Counted from the stretch's first letter, positions 1 to 9,511 are shown. The stretch is 64,000 nt of DNA from Rhizobium leguminosarum (GCF_002953715.1 NZ_CP025013.1:744001-808000); one strand, 5' to 3'. The notes: generated from the sequence alone by a model not told the origin. Numbers and translations are program-made.

Positions 1-552
1 CATCTCATCGTCGAGGAAGTGTTCGACGAAAGCGTCTTCGGCATGGTCGCGCCCAGCTTCAAGATCAAGGGCGTCAAGGGGGTTGGGACCAGCCATCTTC
101 AGGTGATGCGCAGCGTCTATACGCTTGCCATCGGCGAAGACGTCTATTTCAAGGGCCGCAAGCTACAGGGTTCGCCCGGAGCGCGGGAATTGCTTTCGGA
201 ATTCTTCGAATCGGGAACGCAGCTGACGACCCGCCCGAATGGCCGTACGACGGTCATGCACCGCTATCTCGGCAAGAAGAACATCTTCACGGCCAAGGCG
301 CTGGAGCATTACAAAGCGTCCGTCACGCTGAATTTCCTTCCCATCTATGGCGAGGATCCGGCGCCGACCCGTTTGCTGTACGGCAATCCCGCGGTCACCT
401 TCATCCAGAAGACCGGAGAGCGGCCGATGGCTGCCGCCTATTTCAACGGCAACAACAACCGGCTGGAACTCCTGCATTATTTCGATCGCCGTACCCTCGT
501 CGACGGCTTTTTGAAACGCTTCTCGGAAGCGTCCGCCGCTGCCGTAGGCTGA
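1..552 (+). CDS. Partial gene (C-terminal part) of unknown function, upstream of vgrG
   Basis: The reading frame is open from the first base of the window, so only the C-terminal 183 residues are visible and the true start lies outside. I do not recognise the family. The visible part is a soluble, mixed-composition protein with no clear membrane segment. It ends 13 bases before the VgrG start, on the same strand, so it is probably co-transcribed with the type VI secretion genes. A role in that system is inferred from position only. Internal GTG/ATG codons (for example at 19) are not needed as starts because the frame continues to the edge. Confidence 0.6.
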   Translation, partial: HLIVEEVFDESVFGMVAPSFKIKGVKGVGTSHLQVMRSVYTLAIGEDVYFKGRKLQGSPGARELLSEFFESGTQLTTRPNGRTTVMHRYLGKKNIFTAKALEHYKASVTLNFLPIYGEDPAPTRLLYGNPAVTFIQKTGERPMAAAYFNGNNNRLELLHYFDRRTLVDGFLKRFSEASAAAVG

Positions 553-565
553 GAGGTCCTCATCG

Positions 566-2887
566 ATGAACGATATGTCGTCCGCCGCGGATTTCATCCA
601 GGCGAGCCGAATTCTCAGAATCGTCTCGCCGCTGGGCGAAGACCAGCTTCTGCCGGAGCGGGTGACGATCGAGGAAGGTATTTCCTCGCTCTTTGAAATC
701 AGGCTGTCGGCCCGCGCCAAGAAACCATCCGTCAAGCCGGAGGAGCTGATCGGCCGGCTGATGGATGTCTCCGTCGAGGTGCAGCAGGGCGAGGATGGCG
801 GCGGCGTGCGTCGGCCGTTCAACGGCCTGGTGACCGAACTCAACGAAGGACCGCCCATCACCCGCGGCCTGCGGTCTTATTCCATGGTGCTCAGGCCGCA
901 GATGTGGCTGCTGTCGCGCCGTTCCGACTGCCGCATCTGGATGGACAAGACCGCGGTCGATATCGTCGAGACGCTGTTTTCCGAGCACGGTATTCCCGCG
1001 CCCGATACCTCGGGCGTGATCACGCCGCCGCCACCGCTGCATTATTCGGTGCAGTGGAACGAAACGGACCTTGCCTATCTCACCCGCCGCTTCGAGGAGG
1101 ACGGCCTGTTTTACTGGTTCTCCCATGAGGATGGCAAACACAAGCTGCATGTGGCCGACGGCGCAAGATCCTGGCTCGGCCCGTCGCCCTCGGCGCAGGG
1201 AGAAGGGCGGGTCCGCCTGGCGCAGGGCTCGTCCGACCGCAACCATATCAACGAGTGGAGCCGGCGCTATTCCTATGTGCCGGGCCAGCGCGCCGGCGCC
1301 GACTGGAACTTCGAGACGCCGCGCATGGTGCCGGGCACAATGACCCCGTCGCTGGTGCAGATGCCGGAAGCGACGAAGCGCGAGCTTTACGAATATCCGG
1401 CGCGCATTTCTTCCGTGGCCGAGGCGGAGCGGGCGGAAAAATTGAGGATGCAGGCCTCCGAAGCCGATCACGACCGGGTCTTCGGCGGCTCCACATCCCG
1501 CATCCTTGAGGCGGGACGCCGCTTCACCCCCTATGAAGTCGCCCATCCAGATCACGCCTATGAGGAACATGTGGTGGTCAAGGCGGTGCATACCGTCGTC
1601 GATCGATCCTATGAGACGAATAGCAACGAACCGGAATACACGAACACATTCGAGGCGGTGCCGTCGCGGGTGCCGATGACGCCGCATCGCGAGACGAAGC
1701 GGCCGCGGATCGAGGGCACCCAGGTGGCGATCGTCGCCGGCCCTTCCGGCGAGGAAATCCATCCCGACCAGTACGGTCGCATCAAGCTGTGGTTCCCCTG
1801 GGACCGGAAGGCCAAGAAGGACGGTTCCGACACCTGCTGGGTGCGCGTCAGCCAGGTCTGGGGAGGCGGGACCTGGGGCGCCCAGGTCATCCCGCGTATC
1901 GGCATGGAGGTGATGGTCGCCTTCGTCGACGGCGACCCCGACCGGCCGCTGGTGACAGGCGTGGTGCCCAATCCCACCAATGCTGTTCCCTACGACCTGC
2001 CCGCCAACAAGACGCGCATGGTCATGCGCTCAAACTCGCATAAGGGCACAGGCTTCAACGAAATGACGTTCGAAGACGAGTCTGGCCAGGAGAACATGTT
2101 CTTCCATGCGCAGAAGGACCAGACGACGCGCGTCCTGAACGACCGCACCAAGCGCATCGACCGGCACGAGGTCTCGGCAATCGGCGCCAATCGGACGGTC
2201 GAAGTGGGCGGCAACCAGAAACATGAAGTCGGCGGCTCGATGAACACCGTCGTCGGCGGCACGGGGCCGATGGCCATGGCGCTGATGGGGGCGGTGCAGG
2301 GAATGGCAAGCCAGACGGCCGGCCTTCTTTCGCAGGCCGGCCAGATCGCCGGAGGTGGCGGGCCGGGCCTCGCCGCTTTTGCCGGAACGCTTGCCTCCTC
2401 GGCACTAGGTTTCCTCAGCGCGGGCGGTCTCGGTAGTCGTGAAGGTGTCGTTTCCGGCCCCAGCCCTCGGGCGGATGCCGGAACCGCTCTTGCTGGTTCC
2501 GGTAGCGGAGTGGGAAGTGCTGCTTCCAGCCTATTCCCCTTGCCGGGCATTATGAACACGATCGTAGGCTCTTTTAAATCAGATACGGTTGGCATCGCCC
2601 GCGCCGAGCAAATCGGCGTCAGCAAGGTGACCAATGTTGGCCAGACATCGCTCGAGAAGGTGGGAAAGTTCAAAAAGGTCATTGTCGGCGAAGAGTTCGT
2701 CATCGAATGCGGCGCTTCCAAGTTCATCATGCGCGAGGACGGCACGGTTATCATCCTTGGGACGCATTTTAACTTCACGGCATCCGGGCCGACTCAGATC
2801 AACGGCAAGGTCGTGGATCTGAACAAGCCGGGCGGCGGCTTTGCCGAAGCGGCTCCGACATCGTCGGACACGGCTGCGAAGGGCTGA
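566..2887 (+). CDS. vgrG: Type VI secretion system spike protein VgrG (TssI)
   Basis: This 773-residue protein forms the trimeric tip of the type VI secretion tube, which punctures target cells and carries PAAR proteins and effectors. The N-terminal half has gp27/gp5-like features. The conserved VgrG stretch around residues 430-480 includes VMVAFVDGDPDRPLVTG and the following VVPNPTNAVPYDLP segment. A repeated VGGN/VGG beta-helix needle region follows. Between about residues 560 and 670 there is an Ala/Gly-rich, hydrophobic, low-complexity insertion that interrupts the spike. The ATG at 566 follows a GAGAGG ribosome-binding site. The gene ends 6 bases before the DUF2169 gene; VgrG-DUF2169-effector order is the known arrangement for delivery of a DUF4150 effector on a dedicated spike. 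The family call is firm. Confidence 0.96.
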   Translation: MNDMSSAADFIQASRILRIVSPLGEDQLLPERVTIEEGISSLFEIRLSARAKKPSVKPEELIGRLMDVSVEVQQGEDGGGVRRPFNGLVTELNEGPPITRGLRSYSMVLRPQMWLLSRRSDCRIWMDKTAVDIVETLFSEHGIPAPDTSGVITPPPPLHYSVQWNETDLAYLTRRFEEDGLFYWFSHEDGKHKLHVADGARSWLGPSPSAQGEGRVRLAQGSSDRNHINEWSRRYSYVPGQRAGADWNFETPRMVPGTMTPSLVQMPEATKRELYEYPARISSVAEAERAEKLRMQASEADHDRVFGGSTSRILEAGRRFTPYEVAHPDHAYEEHVVVKAVHTVVDRSYETNSNEPEYTNTFEAVPSRVPMTPHRETKRPRIEGTQVAIVAGPSGEEIHPDQYGRIKLWFPWDRKAKKDGSDTCWVRVSQVWGGGTWGAQVIPRIGMEVMVAFVDGDPDRPLVTGVVPNPTNAVPYDLPANKTRMVMRSNSHKGTGFNEMTFEDESGQENMFFHAQKDQTTRVLNDRTKRIDRHEVSAIGANRTVEVGGNQKHEVGGSMNTVVGGTGPMAMALMGAVQGMASQTAGLLSQAGQIAGGGGPGLAAFAGTLASSALGFLSAGGLGSREGVVSGPSPRADAGTALAGSGSGVGSAASSLFPLPGIMNTIVGSFKSDTVGIARAEQIGVSKVTNVGQTSLEKVGKFKKVIVGEEFVIECGASKFIMREDGTVIILGTHFNFTASGPTQINGKVVDLNKPGGGFAEAAPTSSDTAAKG

Positions 2888-2893
2888 CAGGCG

Positions 2894-3955
2894 ATGTCGG
2901 TCGACAACGACACGCCTTTTCCGGTGCTCGCGTTCCGTCAGTACAATCTGACGGGCGATCTTCTTGGTGTAGTAGTGGCGCGCGGCACCTTCAAACTCAG
3001 CAATGGCGGTCCGCTAGTACTTGATGACAGCCAGCGGCCTCTAGCCATGTCGGACGTTTATGACGGCGATCCGCATCAGGCCCCGCAGATGGCCTGCACG
3101 GATCTCGCTCCGTACAAGCCTGGCACGGACGTGACCTTCCTCGGCGCGACGTTCGCGCCAAACGGCGTTTCGGCCTCCTCTTGGACATGTGGGCTCAAGG
3201 TCGGGCCTCTGGAAAAACGTCTGCGCGTTTATGGTCCGCGCCAGTGGCGAGCCAGGACTCGCAAGACCTGGCGCGGCCTGATCGACCCCGACAAGGAAGA
3301 CGCCCTCGACAGCTGGGAACTGACAGAGGGAGAAGCTGTCGCCCATGTCCCCATCGACTGGCGCCTTGCTTTCGGCGGCAGGATCGAAGGCGGCGAGGTT
3401 TTCGAGAAAAACCCGCTCGGCATCGGCCTTGTTGACGAGACCTCGTTTGCCGAGAAACCTGAATGGCCGGCGCCACAAATAGAGGACGAGGCTCACCCGA
3501 TCCGCCATGTAGGTGATCGTCCGGCGCCAGCCGGTTTTGGTCCGATATCGCCGTTCTGGGAGGGCCGTCTGAAGCTTGCCGGCACTTATGACGATGTCTG
3601 GCTGAAGGAGCGTCATCCGTTTCTGCCGAAAGATTTCGACTTCCACTTCTGGCAGGCGGCGCATCCCGATCTCATTAGCGAGCCGTGGCTTCGCGGAGAC
3701 GAGGAATTCGAGTTGGATCATCTCCTGCCGGGGCGGGATATCCTCCGCGGCCAACTGCCGGGGATCGATCTTCATGTAGATCTCGACCAGGGCGATGGGC
3801 TGAAGCGGGGCATTTTGGTGCTCGACGGCGTACACTTCGACATGCGTCCGGATGTCGGGCGTGTCTTCCTGACATGGCGGACGGCCTTTCCGTGGCCGGA
3901 GCGACGCGGAAAGCCGCGTCTGTCGTTGGCCGCCCCTGTTCAATGGGTGGCCTAA
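2894..3955 (+). CDS. DUF2169 family type VI effector adaptor/chaperone
   Basis: The protein has 353 residues and DUF2169 character: an N-terminal segment starting NDTPFPVLAFRQYN, a central W-rich region with RLAFGG, and the C-terminal block around HFWQAAHPDL. DUF2169 proteins are encoded between VgrG and PAAR-like effectors and are known in Agrobacterium to be needed for loading the effector onto its VgrG. Here it sits in that position: it starts 6 bases after vgrG, and its TAA stop overlaps the ATG of the effector (TAATG at 3953-3957), which suggests translational coupling. It probably acts in the cytoplasm before firing. The substrate (the downstream effector) is inferred from gene order. 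Confidence 0.9.
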   Translation: MSVDNDTPFPVLAFRQYNLTGDLLGVVVARGTFKLSNGGPLVLDDSQRPLAMSDVYDGDPHQAPQMACTDLAPYKPGTDVTFLGATFAPNGVSASSWTCGLKVGPLEKRLRVYGPRQWRARTRKTWRGLIDPDKEDALDSWELTEGEAVAHVPIDWRLAFGGRIEGGEVFEKNPLGIGLVDETSFAEKPEWPAPQIEDEAHPIRHVGDRPAPAGFGPISPFWEGRLKLAGTYDDVWLKERHPFLPKDFDFHFWQAAHPDLISEPWLRGDEEFELDHLLPGRDILRGQLPGIDLHVDLDQGDGLKRGILVLDGVHFDMRPDVGRVFLTWRTAFPWPERRGKPRLSLAAPVQWVA

Positions 3956-5451
3956 TGGGGGAGAGGCGGTTTCCTGATCCGATCTACGATGCTGATTTCG
4001 CCGCACAGTACGGGTTGCCTGCGGGTACGAGAATCATCGGGCCGCCGATTTCGGGCACATTGCTCACCAAAACGCCGGACGGCCGATCTCCTCTGATCGC
4101 CTATGACGGACCCTGGCCGCCTCCGAAGAGGGAGGAGAACAAGGAAGAAAAGCCGCCCGAGTTGCCGGCTCCCGCCGCGGCAAGCCCCGCGCCGCCCGAA
4201 ATCATTCATGACAATTCCGAGGCGCTGGCCGTTTGCCTTTCTCCCGACGTCTGCCGGTCTCCAAAGGTCCCAGTCCCCTACATGAGCTATGGGACGGCCA
4301 ACAACGACTTCAACTACGCGACCAGTGTCTTTTCCAACGGCCTGATGGTCAAGCATCATCAATCAAAGTTCTCTTGCTGCTTCGGGGATGAGCCCGGAAC
4401 CGGCCTCGGATGCTGCTCCAACACCGTTGGCGATGTCGTCGAACCGGTAACATCTTCAGAAATCGTGTATGTCAACGGCATACCGGTTCAGCGGCACGGC
4501 GATCTCTGCACGTTAAACAAAGGTAATACAGTTGGTGAATATTGCTACGTCCGCTCGACGGACTTAGACAAGCCGCCGCCTGCGGAAGACAATCAGGACA
4601 AAGCCTGGTACGAAAAGGCCTGGGACTGGACCGGCGAAAAGCTCAACGAGACGGGCCAGGCCATACATGAGTTCGACCAGTCGCATGGCAAAGTGATTAC
4701 GCGCGGCGTCGGCGCGCTTCAGGCAATAGGCGGAGCCGCCGAAACCATAGCGGGCGCAGGGCTTGCCGGCGTGGGCACTGGCGCTTCCGCGACCGGTGTT
4801 GGCGCGGTGCCTGGCGTACCGGCTATGATTGCCGGCGGTGCGCTTGCGGTCAACGGCTACGACAATTTTTCGACCGGCCTGAGGCAACTTTGGACCGGCG
4901 AGCAGCAAAACACCGCTATCGCCCAGGCGGCCGGCCAGATCGCTGGCGCCATGGGCGCATCGCCCGAAACGGTGCAGAACGTTACAAACACCACTAATCT
5001 CATCCAAGGTGTGGCAGGTGGCGCCGGCGCGATCGCCGCGACGGCGCAGACATCTGGGCGAACGCTTCTTGTGACCGGCGTGCAGGGAGCAAGAAGCACA
5101 GCTCTGCCGCGCAACATCGTCAATCTTGAGCAGCGGCTGATACAGCATCTGCGCACTGCGCAACAGAGAGCACGTCTCACGCCGAGGCAGGCTGCGGCGG
5201 TTGCGCGCAATCCAAATCAATATAATACTCACATGGGTACGCAGATCGACACGGTCTTCAAGAACCTTGTCGATAACGACCCCAGCCTGCGGGGGCTGGT
5301 CACCACGACGCCACGGTTCCAGTTCGGTCCGGACGTCGTTGTGAACGGCCAGAATTACTGGTTCGACGTGACGACGGCGCCGCAATGGCAGGCGCACGTC
5401 ACGAAATATACATCGGGTTTCGGTACCGGCGTACCATTGATATGGCCATAG
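3955..5451 (+). CDS. Type VI effector: DUF4150/PAAR-like N-terminus with C-terminal PD-(D/E)XK-like nuclease candidate
   Basis: The frame is open further upstream, but the ATG at 3955, overlapping the DUF2169 stop, gives a 498-residue protein. Residues about 75-200 resemble DUF4150 (PAAR-like tip domain), with VCLSPDVCRSPKVPVPY, many cysteines and a repeated VNGIPVQRHGDLC-type segment. A Gly/Ala-rich hydrophobic stretch (about 255-375) could help membrane crossing. The C-terminal 75 residues look like a restriction-endonuclease-fold toxin: Asp432 in a GTQID motif, Asp460 in FGPDVV, and Asp471-Val-Thr in WFDVTT, followed by QWQAHVTKY. This D...(D/E)xK/T spacing suggests a DNase, but the fold is inferred by eye and the last Lys is replaced by Thr. 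Delivery by the upstream VgrG/DUF2169 pair is inferred from order. Confidence 0.8.
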   Translation: MGERRFPDPIYDADFAAQYGLPAGTRIIGPPISGTLLTKTPDGRSPLIAYDGPWPPPKREENKEEKPPELPAPAAASPAPPEIIHDNSEALAVCLSPDVCRSPKVPVPYMSYGTANNDFNYATSVFSNGLMVKHHQSKFSCCFGDEPGTGLGCCSNTVGDVVEPVTSSEIVYVNGIPVQRHGDLCTLNKGNTVGEYCYVRSTDLDKPPPAEDNQDKAWYEKAWDWTGEKLNETGQAIHEFDQSHGKVITRGVGALQAIGGAAETIAGAGLAGVGTGASATGVGAVPGVPAMIAGGALAVNGYDNFSTGLRQLWTGEQQNTAIAQAAGQIAGAMGASPETVQNVTNTTNLIQGVAGGAGAIAATAQTSGRTLLVTGVQGARSTALPRNIVNLEQRLIQHLRTAQQRARLTPRQAAAVARNPNQYNTHMGTQIDTVFKNLVDNDPSLRGLVTTTPRFQFGPDVVVNGQNYWFDVTTAPQWQAHVTKYTSGFGTGVPLIWP

Positions 5452-5466
5452 TTGGGAGTAGTTGGT

Positions 5467-6336
5467 TTGAAGCAGCAAGAGTTTGTATCGGCGATCGAGG
5501 CGGGCCTGAGTTCGGGACATGGCGCGAGTTTTTCCGATACCGTGTTTTCTCCCGACGAGCGCCTTCGCAGCAAGAAGGCATATGCGACGCAAATCATCCC
5601 CTTCAACCTTCATGTCAAGAACAGGACTTGGCGCGGCATTCACTTTAAAAACTGCTCTATTACTGGCCTCGCCTTTACCGGCGCCGTGTTAGAAGATTGC
5701 ACCTTCGAAAACTGCCAGCTTGCGATCCAGAATTGGGATAGCCGTTACAGCAATTGCAAGTTTATCTCCTGTGACATGAGAAGCTTCTCTTTTGGAGCGG
5801 ACCAGGCTTCGAATGCGAACGCGTTTCAGGACGTGGTTTTCGAGAAATGCAACATACAGGCAAGCGGCGTGGACTTTGCCGTTTTCGAACGCGCATCATT
5901 CCTGAATTGCAAGCTCGACCGTGCCGAATTCCGGCAGGCCACCATCCTGCAGAGCAAGTTTACCGGGAAGCTCGACGATGTCGTTTTCGGCCGGGATTAC
6001 ACCGACAAACCGAGCCGCCTGCAGGGCGTGGATTTCAGCAAGGCGACAATCAACTACAGCATCTTCCCGAACACCCAGGTTTCGGATGTCACCGCACCCG
6101 AAAATCCCAAAATCCACGTGATCAGCCGCTACAAGGACTTCATCTCGGATCTCGACCGCGCGATCCAGGCGAATCCTGATCTGGGCGACGTGGCGCTCGC
6201 CGGCATTTTCACCAGCGAATATACCGCCAATTCCAACTTCGGCATTGTCAACGAGGACGACTTCAGGGAACTGCTGAAGCCAAAGGGCATGGAGCGCCTA
6301 GCGCTGATGCTGACCGATCCGCGCTGGGGTAATTAG
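5467..6336 (+). CDS. Pentapeptide-repeat protein, likely immunity protein of the upstream effector
   Basis: Residues about 50-210 contain many tandem pentapeptide-type repeats with alternating bulky residues and Cys/Asn/Asp (for example CTFENCQL, ASFLNCKL), the signature of a right-handed quadrilateral beta-helix. The C-terminal about 80 residues are not repetitive. It starts directly behind the nuclease-like effector, which is the normal place for the cognate immunity gene. Two TTG codons are possible starts, at 5452 and 5467. I prefer 5467 because GGGAG at 5454-5458 is correctly spaced 8 bases upstream, giving 289 residues. Pentapeptide proteins such as Qnr mimic DNA, so neutralising a nuclease by mimicry is possible but is only inference. 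Confidence 0.75.
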   Translation: MKQQEFVSAIEAGLSSGHGASFSDTVFSPDERLRSKKAYATQIIPFNLHVKNRTWRGIHFKNCSITGLAFTGAVLEDCTFENCQLAIQNWDSRYSNCKFISCDMRSFSFGADQASNANAFQDVVFEKCNIQASGVDFAVFERASFLNCKLDRAEFRQATILQSKFTGKLDDVVFGRDYTDKPSRLQGVDFSKATINYSIFPNTQVSDVTAPENPKIHVISRYKDFISDLDRAIQANPDLGDVALAGIFTSEYTANSNFGIVNEDDFRELLKPKGMERLALMLTDPRWGN

Positions 6337-6576
6337 TTGGTAGGGTGATTGAGTGGGCCGCCTTCGGGGCGAACCAAGATTAAACCTGCGCTCGATCACT
6401 AAATTAAATCGGATGGTGATCGCCTCAGTCTACGCTTTGCATTGGTTCGACGGCATCTGCTGTTGCCTTGAAGACCGTCCTTGATGCCACCATCGATCGC
6501 AACATTCTGAAACCGGTCAAAGTCCAGGCCGTGGATGACGAAGTCTGTTGGGAAACCCCTTTCAGGACCTTGAGAC

Positions 6577-7305
6577 ATGGCTGAAAAATCAAACTACAAC
6601 ATCTTCGAGATCAAGTGGTTCGACGAATTTCTCTCTGCGTACAAGATCGATAATGTCATTCGCCCGAGCGCGGCCGATGTGGAGGCCTATCGCGGAAAGC
6701 TGCCGGATTTTCTTCTCCGTTTCTGGACCGATCATGGTTGGTGCAGCTGGTCCGACGGTCAGTATTGGCTTTGCGATCCTCCCTTGCCGAAGCCGGTGCT
6801 GGACTATGTCTTTCGCGGCGATCCGGAGCTTGACCCAGAAAAGATGTATGCCTTCGGCTACACCGCCTTCGGTGAAATCGATATCTGGTATGGCGACGCT
6901 ATGATCAGGCTGAACATGGCGAGGGGAGAGGTGGGTATCGACAATCGAGGATATGACGAGGAACACCAACGCCGGTGGACCGATGAAGTCATGTTGGGCC
7001 TGTGTTTCTCAGGTCGGTTTGCGCCGGTTATTCCGCCGTGGGAAGACGAAAACAAAAAGAACTTGATGCCACGCGCTTTGGAAATTCTGGGGCGCCTGAA
7101 TGTGGCAGAAATATACGGATTCGTGCCGGCTTTGAGCCTGGGCGGGGGCAACACCATACAGCATTTGCAGAAGATGCCTTTGGTTGAGCATCTTGTGTTC
7201 CTGGCGTCGCTGGAGCCGCCGACATTTTACGATTACACGCCTCCTGCCGATGGGGAAGGCGGTTTCGGAACGGTGATCCCACGCCGGACGATCGGGTCGC
7301 GGTAG
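6577..7305 (+). CDS. GAD-like/DUF1851 domain protein (type VI immunity type), copy 1
   Basis: The 242-residue protein shows the GAD-like N-terminal pattern (VEAYRGKLPDFLLRFWTDHG) followed by a DUF1851-type segment with VFRGDPELDPEKMYAFGYTAFGEIDIW. The C-terminal end has the shared block with AEIYGFVPALSLGGG. In Agrobacterium tumefaciens, GAD-like/DUF1851 proteins are immunity proteins against type VI DNase effectors, so immunity is the likely role; the partner effector is not obvious here. It has paralogues at 7402, 8737 and (broken) 11819, which share the motif order at moderate identity. The 240-base gap upstream shows no recognised gene. Confidence 0.8.
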   Translation: MAEKSNYNIFEIKWFDEFLSAYKIDNVIRPSAADVEAYRGKLPDFLLRFWTDHGWCSWSDGQYWLCDPPLPKPVLDYVFRGDPELDPEKMYAFGYTAFGEIDIWYGDAMIRLNMARGEVGIDNRGYDEEHQRRWTDEVMLGLCFSGRFAPVIPPWEDENKKNLMPRALEILGRLNVAEIYGFVPALSLGGGNTIQHLQKMPLVEHLVFLASLEPPTFYDYTPPADGEGGFGTVIPRRTIGSR

Positions 7306-7401
7306 CGCGTCGGTGTCCGGCCGGCATGCACAAGAACTTCCGACGTTCCGATGCCATGATTTATCGCATGTTGTGCGAGCCCCGAAACAAAGGCAGAAGC
7401 G

Positions 7402-8076
7402 ATGACCGACCTTTTCATCACCTATCAAAATGCTTTGAAGGATTTTGGCGAACCGCAGGGCGGATCTCCACTGCCATCTACCACTCTGGACGCTTACCGC
7501 GGTCGTATTCCGGATAGTTTTCTTGACTTCATGAGCCTTCATTCCGCGGGAAAATGGCTCCAGGGCTATTTCCAGTTCTGCAATCCGGACGAATATAAAT
7601 CGGTCCTGGCGCTGGTTCTTGGCGGTGATGAGGAGCTGAAGCCGGAAAGAACGCATGTTCTCGGATTTTCGGCTTTCGGGGATTTGGTTGCTTGGAACGA
7701 GGATTATAAAACCGTCAAAATCAATATGGTTTATGGACGCGTCAGTTGCCCGGAACTGTTTTCGCCCGAGCCTGATATGGACCCTAAAATCACGTTGGGC
7801 ATTGTGATCGGCAATGTGAAGGCAGATTCCTACGACAATCCGGACGAAAATGGGAAGCCGATGTTCAAGCGTCTCCTCCTCGCACACGGCGAACTGCAAG
7901 TGGGACAAATCTACGCGCCCAAACTTCACCCGGCTCTGGGCGGGCCGATCACCGTCGACAATCTCCGCCCGGCAGGGGCGCTCGCAGCCATGACGATCGC
8001 AGCTCAGGCGGTGCCGTTCACTCTTTATAACACAAGCATACCTAGCGTCCCGGCGGTCCGCGAAGTTGGGGCATGA
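7402..8076 (+). CDS. GAD-like/DUF1851 domain protein, copy 2
   Basis: This 224-residue paralogue of the 6577 gene begins with the family pattern DFGEPQGG, then LDAYRGRIPDSFLDFM, GYFQFCNPDEY and THVLGFSAFGDLVAWNE. The C-terminus again carries a GQIYAPKLHPALGG block. The ATG at 7402 follows GGCAGAAGCG, a weak ribosome-binding site. It is closer to the 8737 copy than to the 6577 copy, which suggests a local duplication. By analogy with Agrobacterium Tdi-type proteins it is probably an immunity protein against a type VI toxin delivered by neighbours or encoded elsewhere. Confidence 0.8.
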   Translation: MTDLFITYQNALKDFGEPQGGSPLPSTTLDAYRGRIPDSFLDFMSLHSAGKWLQGYFQFCNPDEYKSVLALVLGGDEELKPERTHVLGFSAFGDLVAWNEDYKTVKINMVYGRVSCPELFSPEPDMDPKITLGIVIGNVKADSYDNPDENGKPMFKRLLLAHGELQVGQIYAPKLHPALGGPITVDNLRPAGALAAMTIAAQAVPFTLYNTSIPSVPAVREVGA

Positions 8077-8200
8077 TGATGGGCAAGCAGATCTCAGGTA
8101 CTTGAGATGTTGATGTCGGCTCACTGGTCTTGAACAATTAGATATCAGGTTTGTGTCTGAAACAGGTTTGCAGCCTCGCCGTTAGAAATGAGGAGCCCAA

Positions 8201-8503
8201 ATGGTTGGTCGTCCGGTCACGCTTAGGGGCCATATGCATGTCTGCCCGATGGTCGATCCGGGGCCGCGGCCGCATGTTGGAGGGCCGGTGTCTTCGACAT
8301 CCCAATCTTTGGTCTGCGTCGAAGGCGTGCTAATCGCAATGGTGGGCGACAAGTGCACATGCACGGGCGTTCCGACGACAGCCGGCATTACATGCGGATC
8401 GTCGGTTGCCAAGATCGACGGCCAGAAGGTCGCCCGCTTCGGCGATGCTTGCGAGCATGGAGGCAGGCTGGTGCAAGGCGTGCCTTGGCTGACATTCGAT
8501 TAG
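8201..8503 (+). CDS. PAAR domain protein (type VI spike tip)
   Basis: This compact 100-residue protein is made almost entirely of a PAAR domain. It begins with GRPVTLRGHMHVCPMVDPG, has the VGGPV turn and a central CVEGVLIAMVGDKCTC region, and ends with KVARFGDACEHGG, supplying the His/Cys residues expected to bind the structural zinc at the tip. A good AGGAG ribosome-binding site lies 7 bases before the ATG. Stand-alone PAAR proteins sharpen VgrG trimers and can recruit effectors. It lies between two immunity-like genes, without an adjacent effector, so it may cap the upstream VgrG or be left from a lost PAAR-effector pair. Confidence 0.9.
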   Translation: MVGRPVTLRGHMHVCPMVDPGPRPHVGGPVSSTSQSLVCVEGVLIAMVGDKCTCTGVPTTAGITCGSSVAKIDGQKVARFGDACEHGGRLVQGVPWLTFD

Positions 8504-8736
8504 CTAACGTCGGGTGGCACTAACAATCCATCATGCTGCTCGTTGGCAGCGGCGGCGGGCGCGTTGCCAGCAAAGAAGAAGCTGATGCGAGTGGGAGAGA
8601 TTGAGCGGCATCAGAAAAGACTAGAGGTAATAGCCAAGTGCATTGCCGGTGGGACGGAGGAGGAGCGAGGTGGTCCCGGCAATGCTCCGATGTCATAATA
8701 CTGCCCAGTGCATCTATCGGTTCGAAGTGAGGCACC

Positions 8737-9402
8737 GTGAAGGATTATCAGGTAAGGCTTACTTCAATCGTCGAGGATTTCGGTACTCCGCAGGGCGGGG
8801 AAGCGGCCGTCGATGTAGAGCGATACCGCGGCAGGGTTCCCGATGCGGTGATCGAGTTCTGGCAGCAGAACGGGACCGGGATCATATTGAATGGTTATTT
8901 CCAGTTCTGCGATCCCGACGCCTATGCAGCGATCATGAAGTTTGTCTTTGACGGCGATTCGCAGATTGACGCCGAGCAGACGCATGTGCTGGGCTTTGGC
9001 GCATTTGGAACGATCATTGCGTGGAACGAAGTTCATCAGAATGTGACCATTGACCTTGTAAATGGGCAGGTGTCGTGCCAGGCGCTGGTCAACGGCAAGA
9101 CCTACGATCCCAATATTGCCGTTACCAGCGAGTTGATGTTGCTCGATAGCCCGACAATCGATGAATACGATGCAGAGGCTGAAAAGCTTTTCAAGCCGGC
9201 GCGTTCAAAGCTCGGAAAGCTCGGCGTAGGGCAGATCTACGGGTTCAGGCCCATCCTCGCGCTCGGCGGGAACAGGGCACTGGCCAGCCTGACGATCTAC
9301 GAAGCGTTGCCGCATATGGCGATCCTGGCGCAGGCGCATGAGCTGCAATTGATGGACAATGCTCCTTTCCCGCCGCAACCGGTACGCGTGATCGGAAGCT
9401 GA
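8737..9402 (+). CDS. GAD-like/DUF1851 domain protein, copy 3
   Basis: This protein has 221 residues and a GTG start at 8737 preceded by AAGTGAGG. It carries the same motif chain as copy 2: DFGTPQGG, VERYRGRVPDAVIEFWQQNG, GYFQFCDPDAY, THVLGFGAFGTIIAWNE and GQIYGFRPILALGG. Family knowledge from Agrobacterium links this domain pair to immunity against type VI nucleases. It follows the PAAR gene on the same strand; the 233-base gap before it has no recognised gene. Which toxin it neutralises cannot be told from the sequence. Confidence 0.8.
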   Translation: MKDYQVRLTSIVEDFGTPQGGEAAVDVERYRGRVPDAVIEFWQQNGTGIILNGYFQFCDPDAYAAIMKFVFDGDSQIDAEQTHVLGFGAFGTIIAWNEVHQNVTIDLVNGQVSCQALVNGKTYDPNIAVTSELMLLDSPTIDEYDAEAEKLFKPARSKLGKLGVGQIYGFRPILALGGNRALASLTIYEALPHMAILAQAHELQLMDNAPFPPQPVRVIGS

Positions 9403-9511
9403 TGCCAGACGCCTGTTTGCGCACGCGTGATGAAAATCTGAGGATGGCGGGGCCTCCCGCCTCGACACAATAGACATGTTTTGACAGCAAAACTTTGTAA
9501 GAGATTGAAAA

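Noticed and set aside
560..1762. Minus-strand frame of 400 residues opposite vgrG
   Set aside because: Shadow of VgrG; rich in Arg and His with no recognisable domain.
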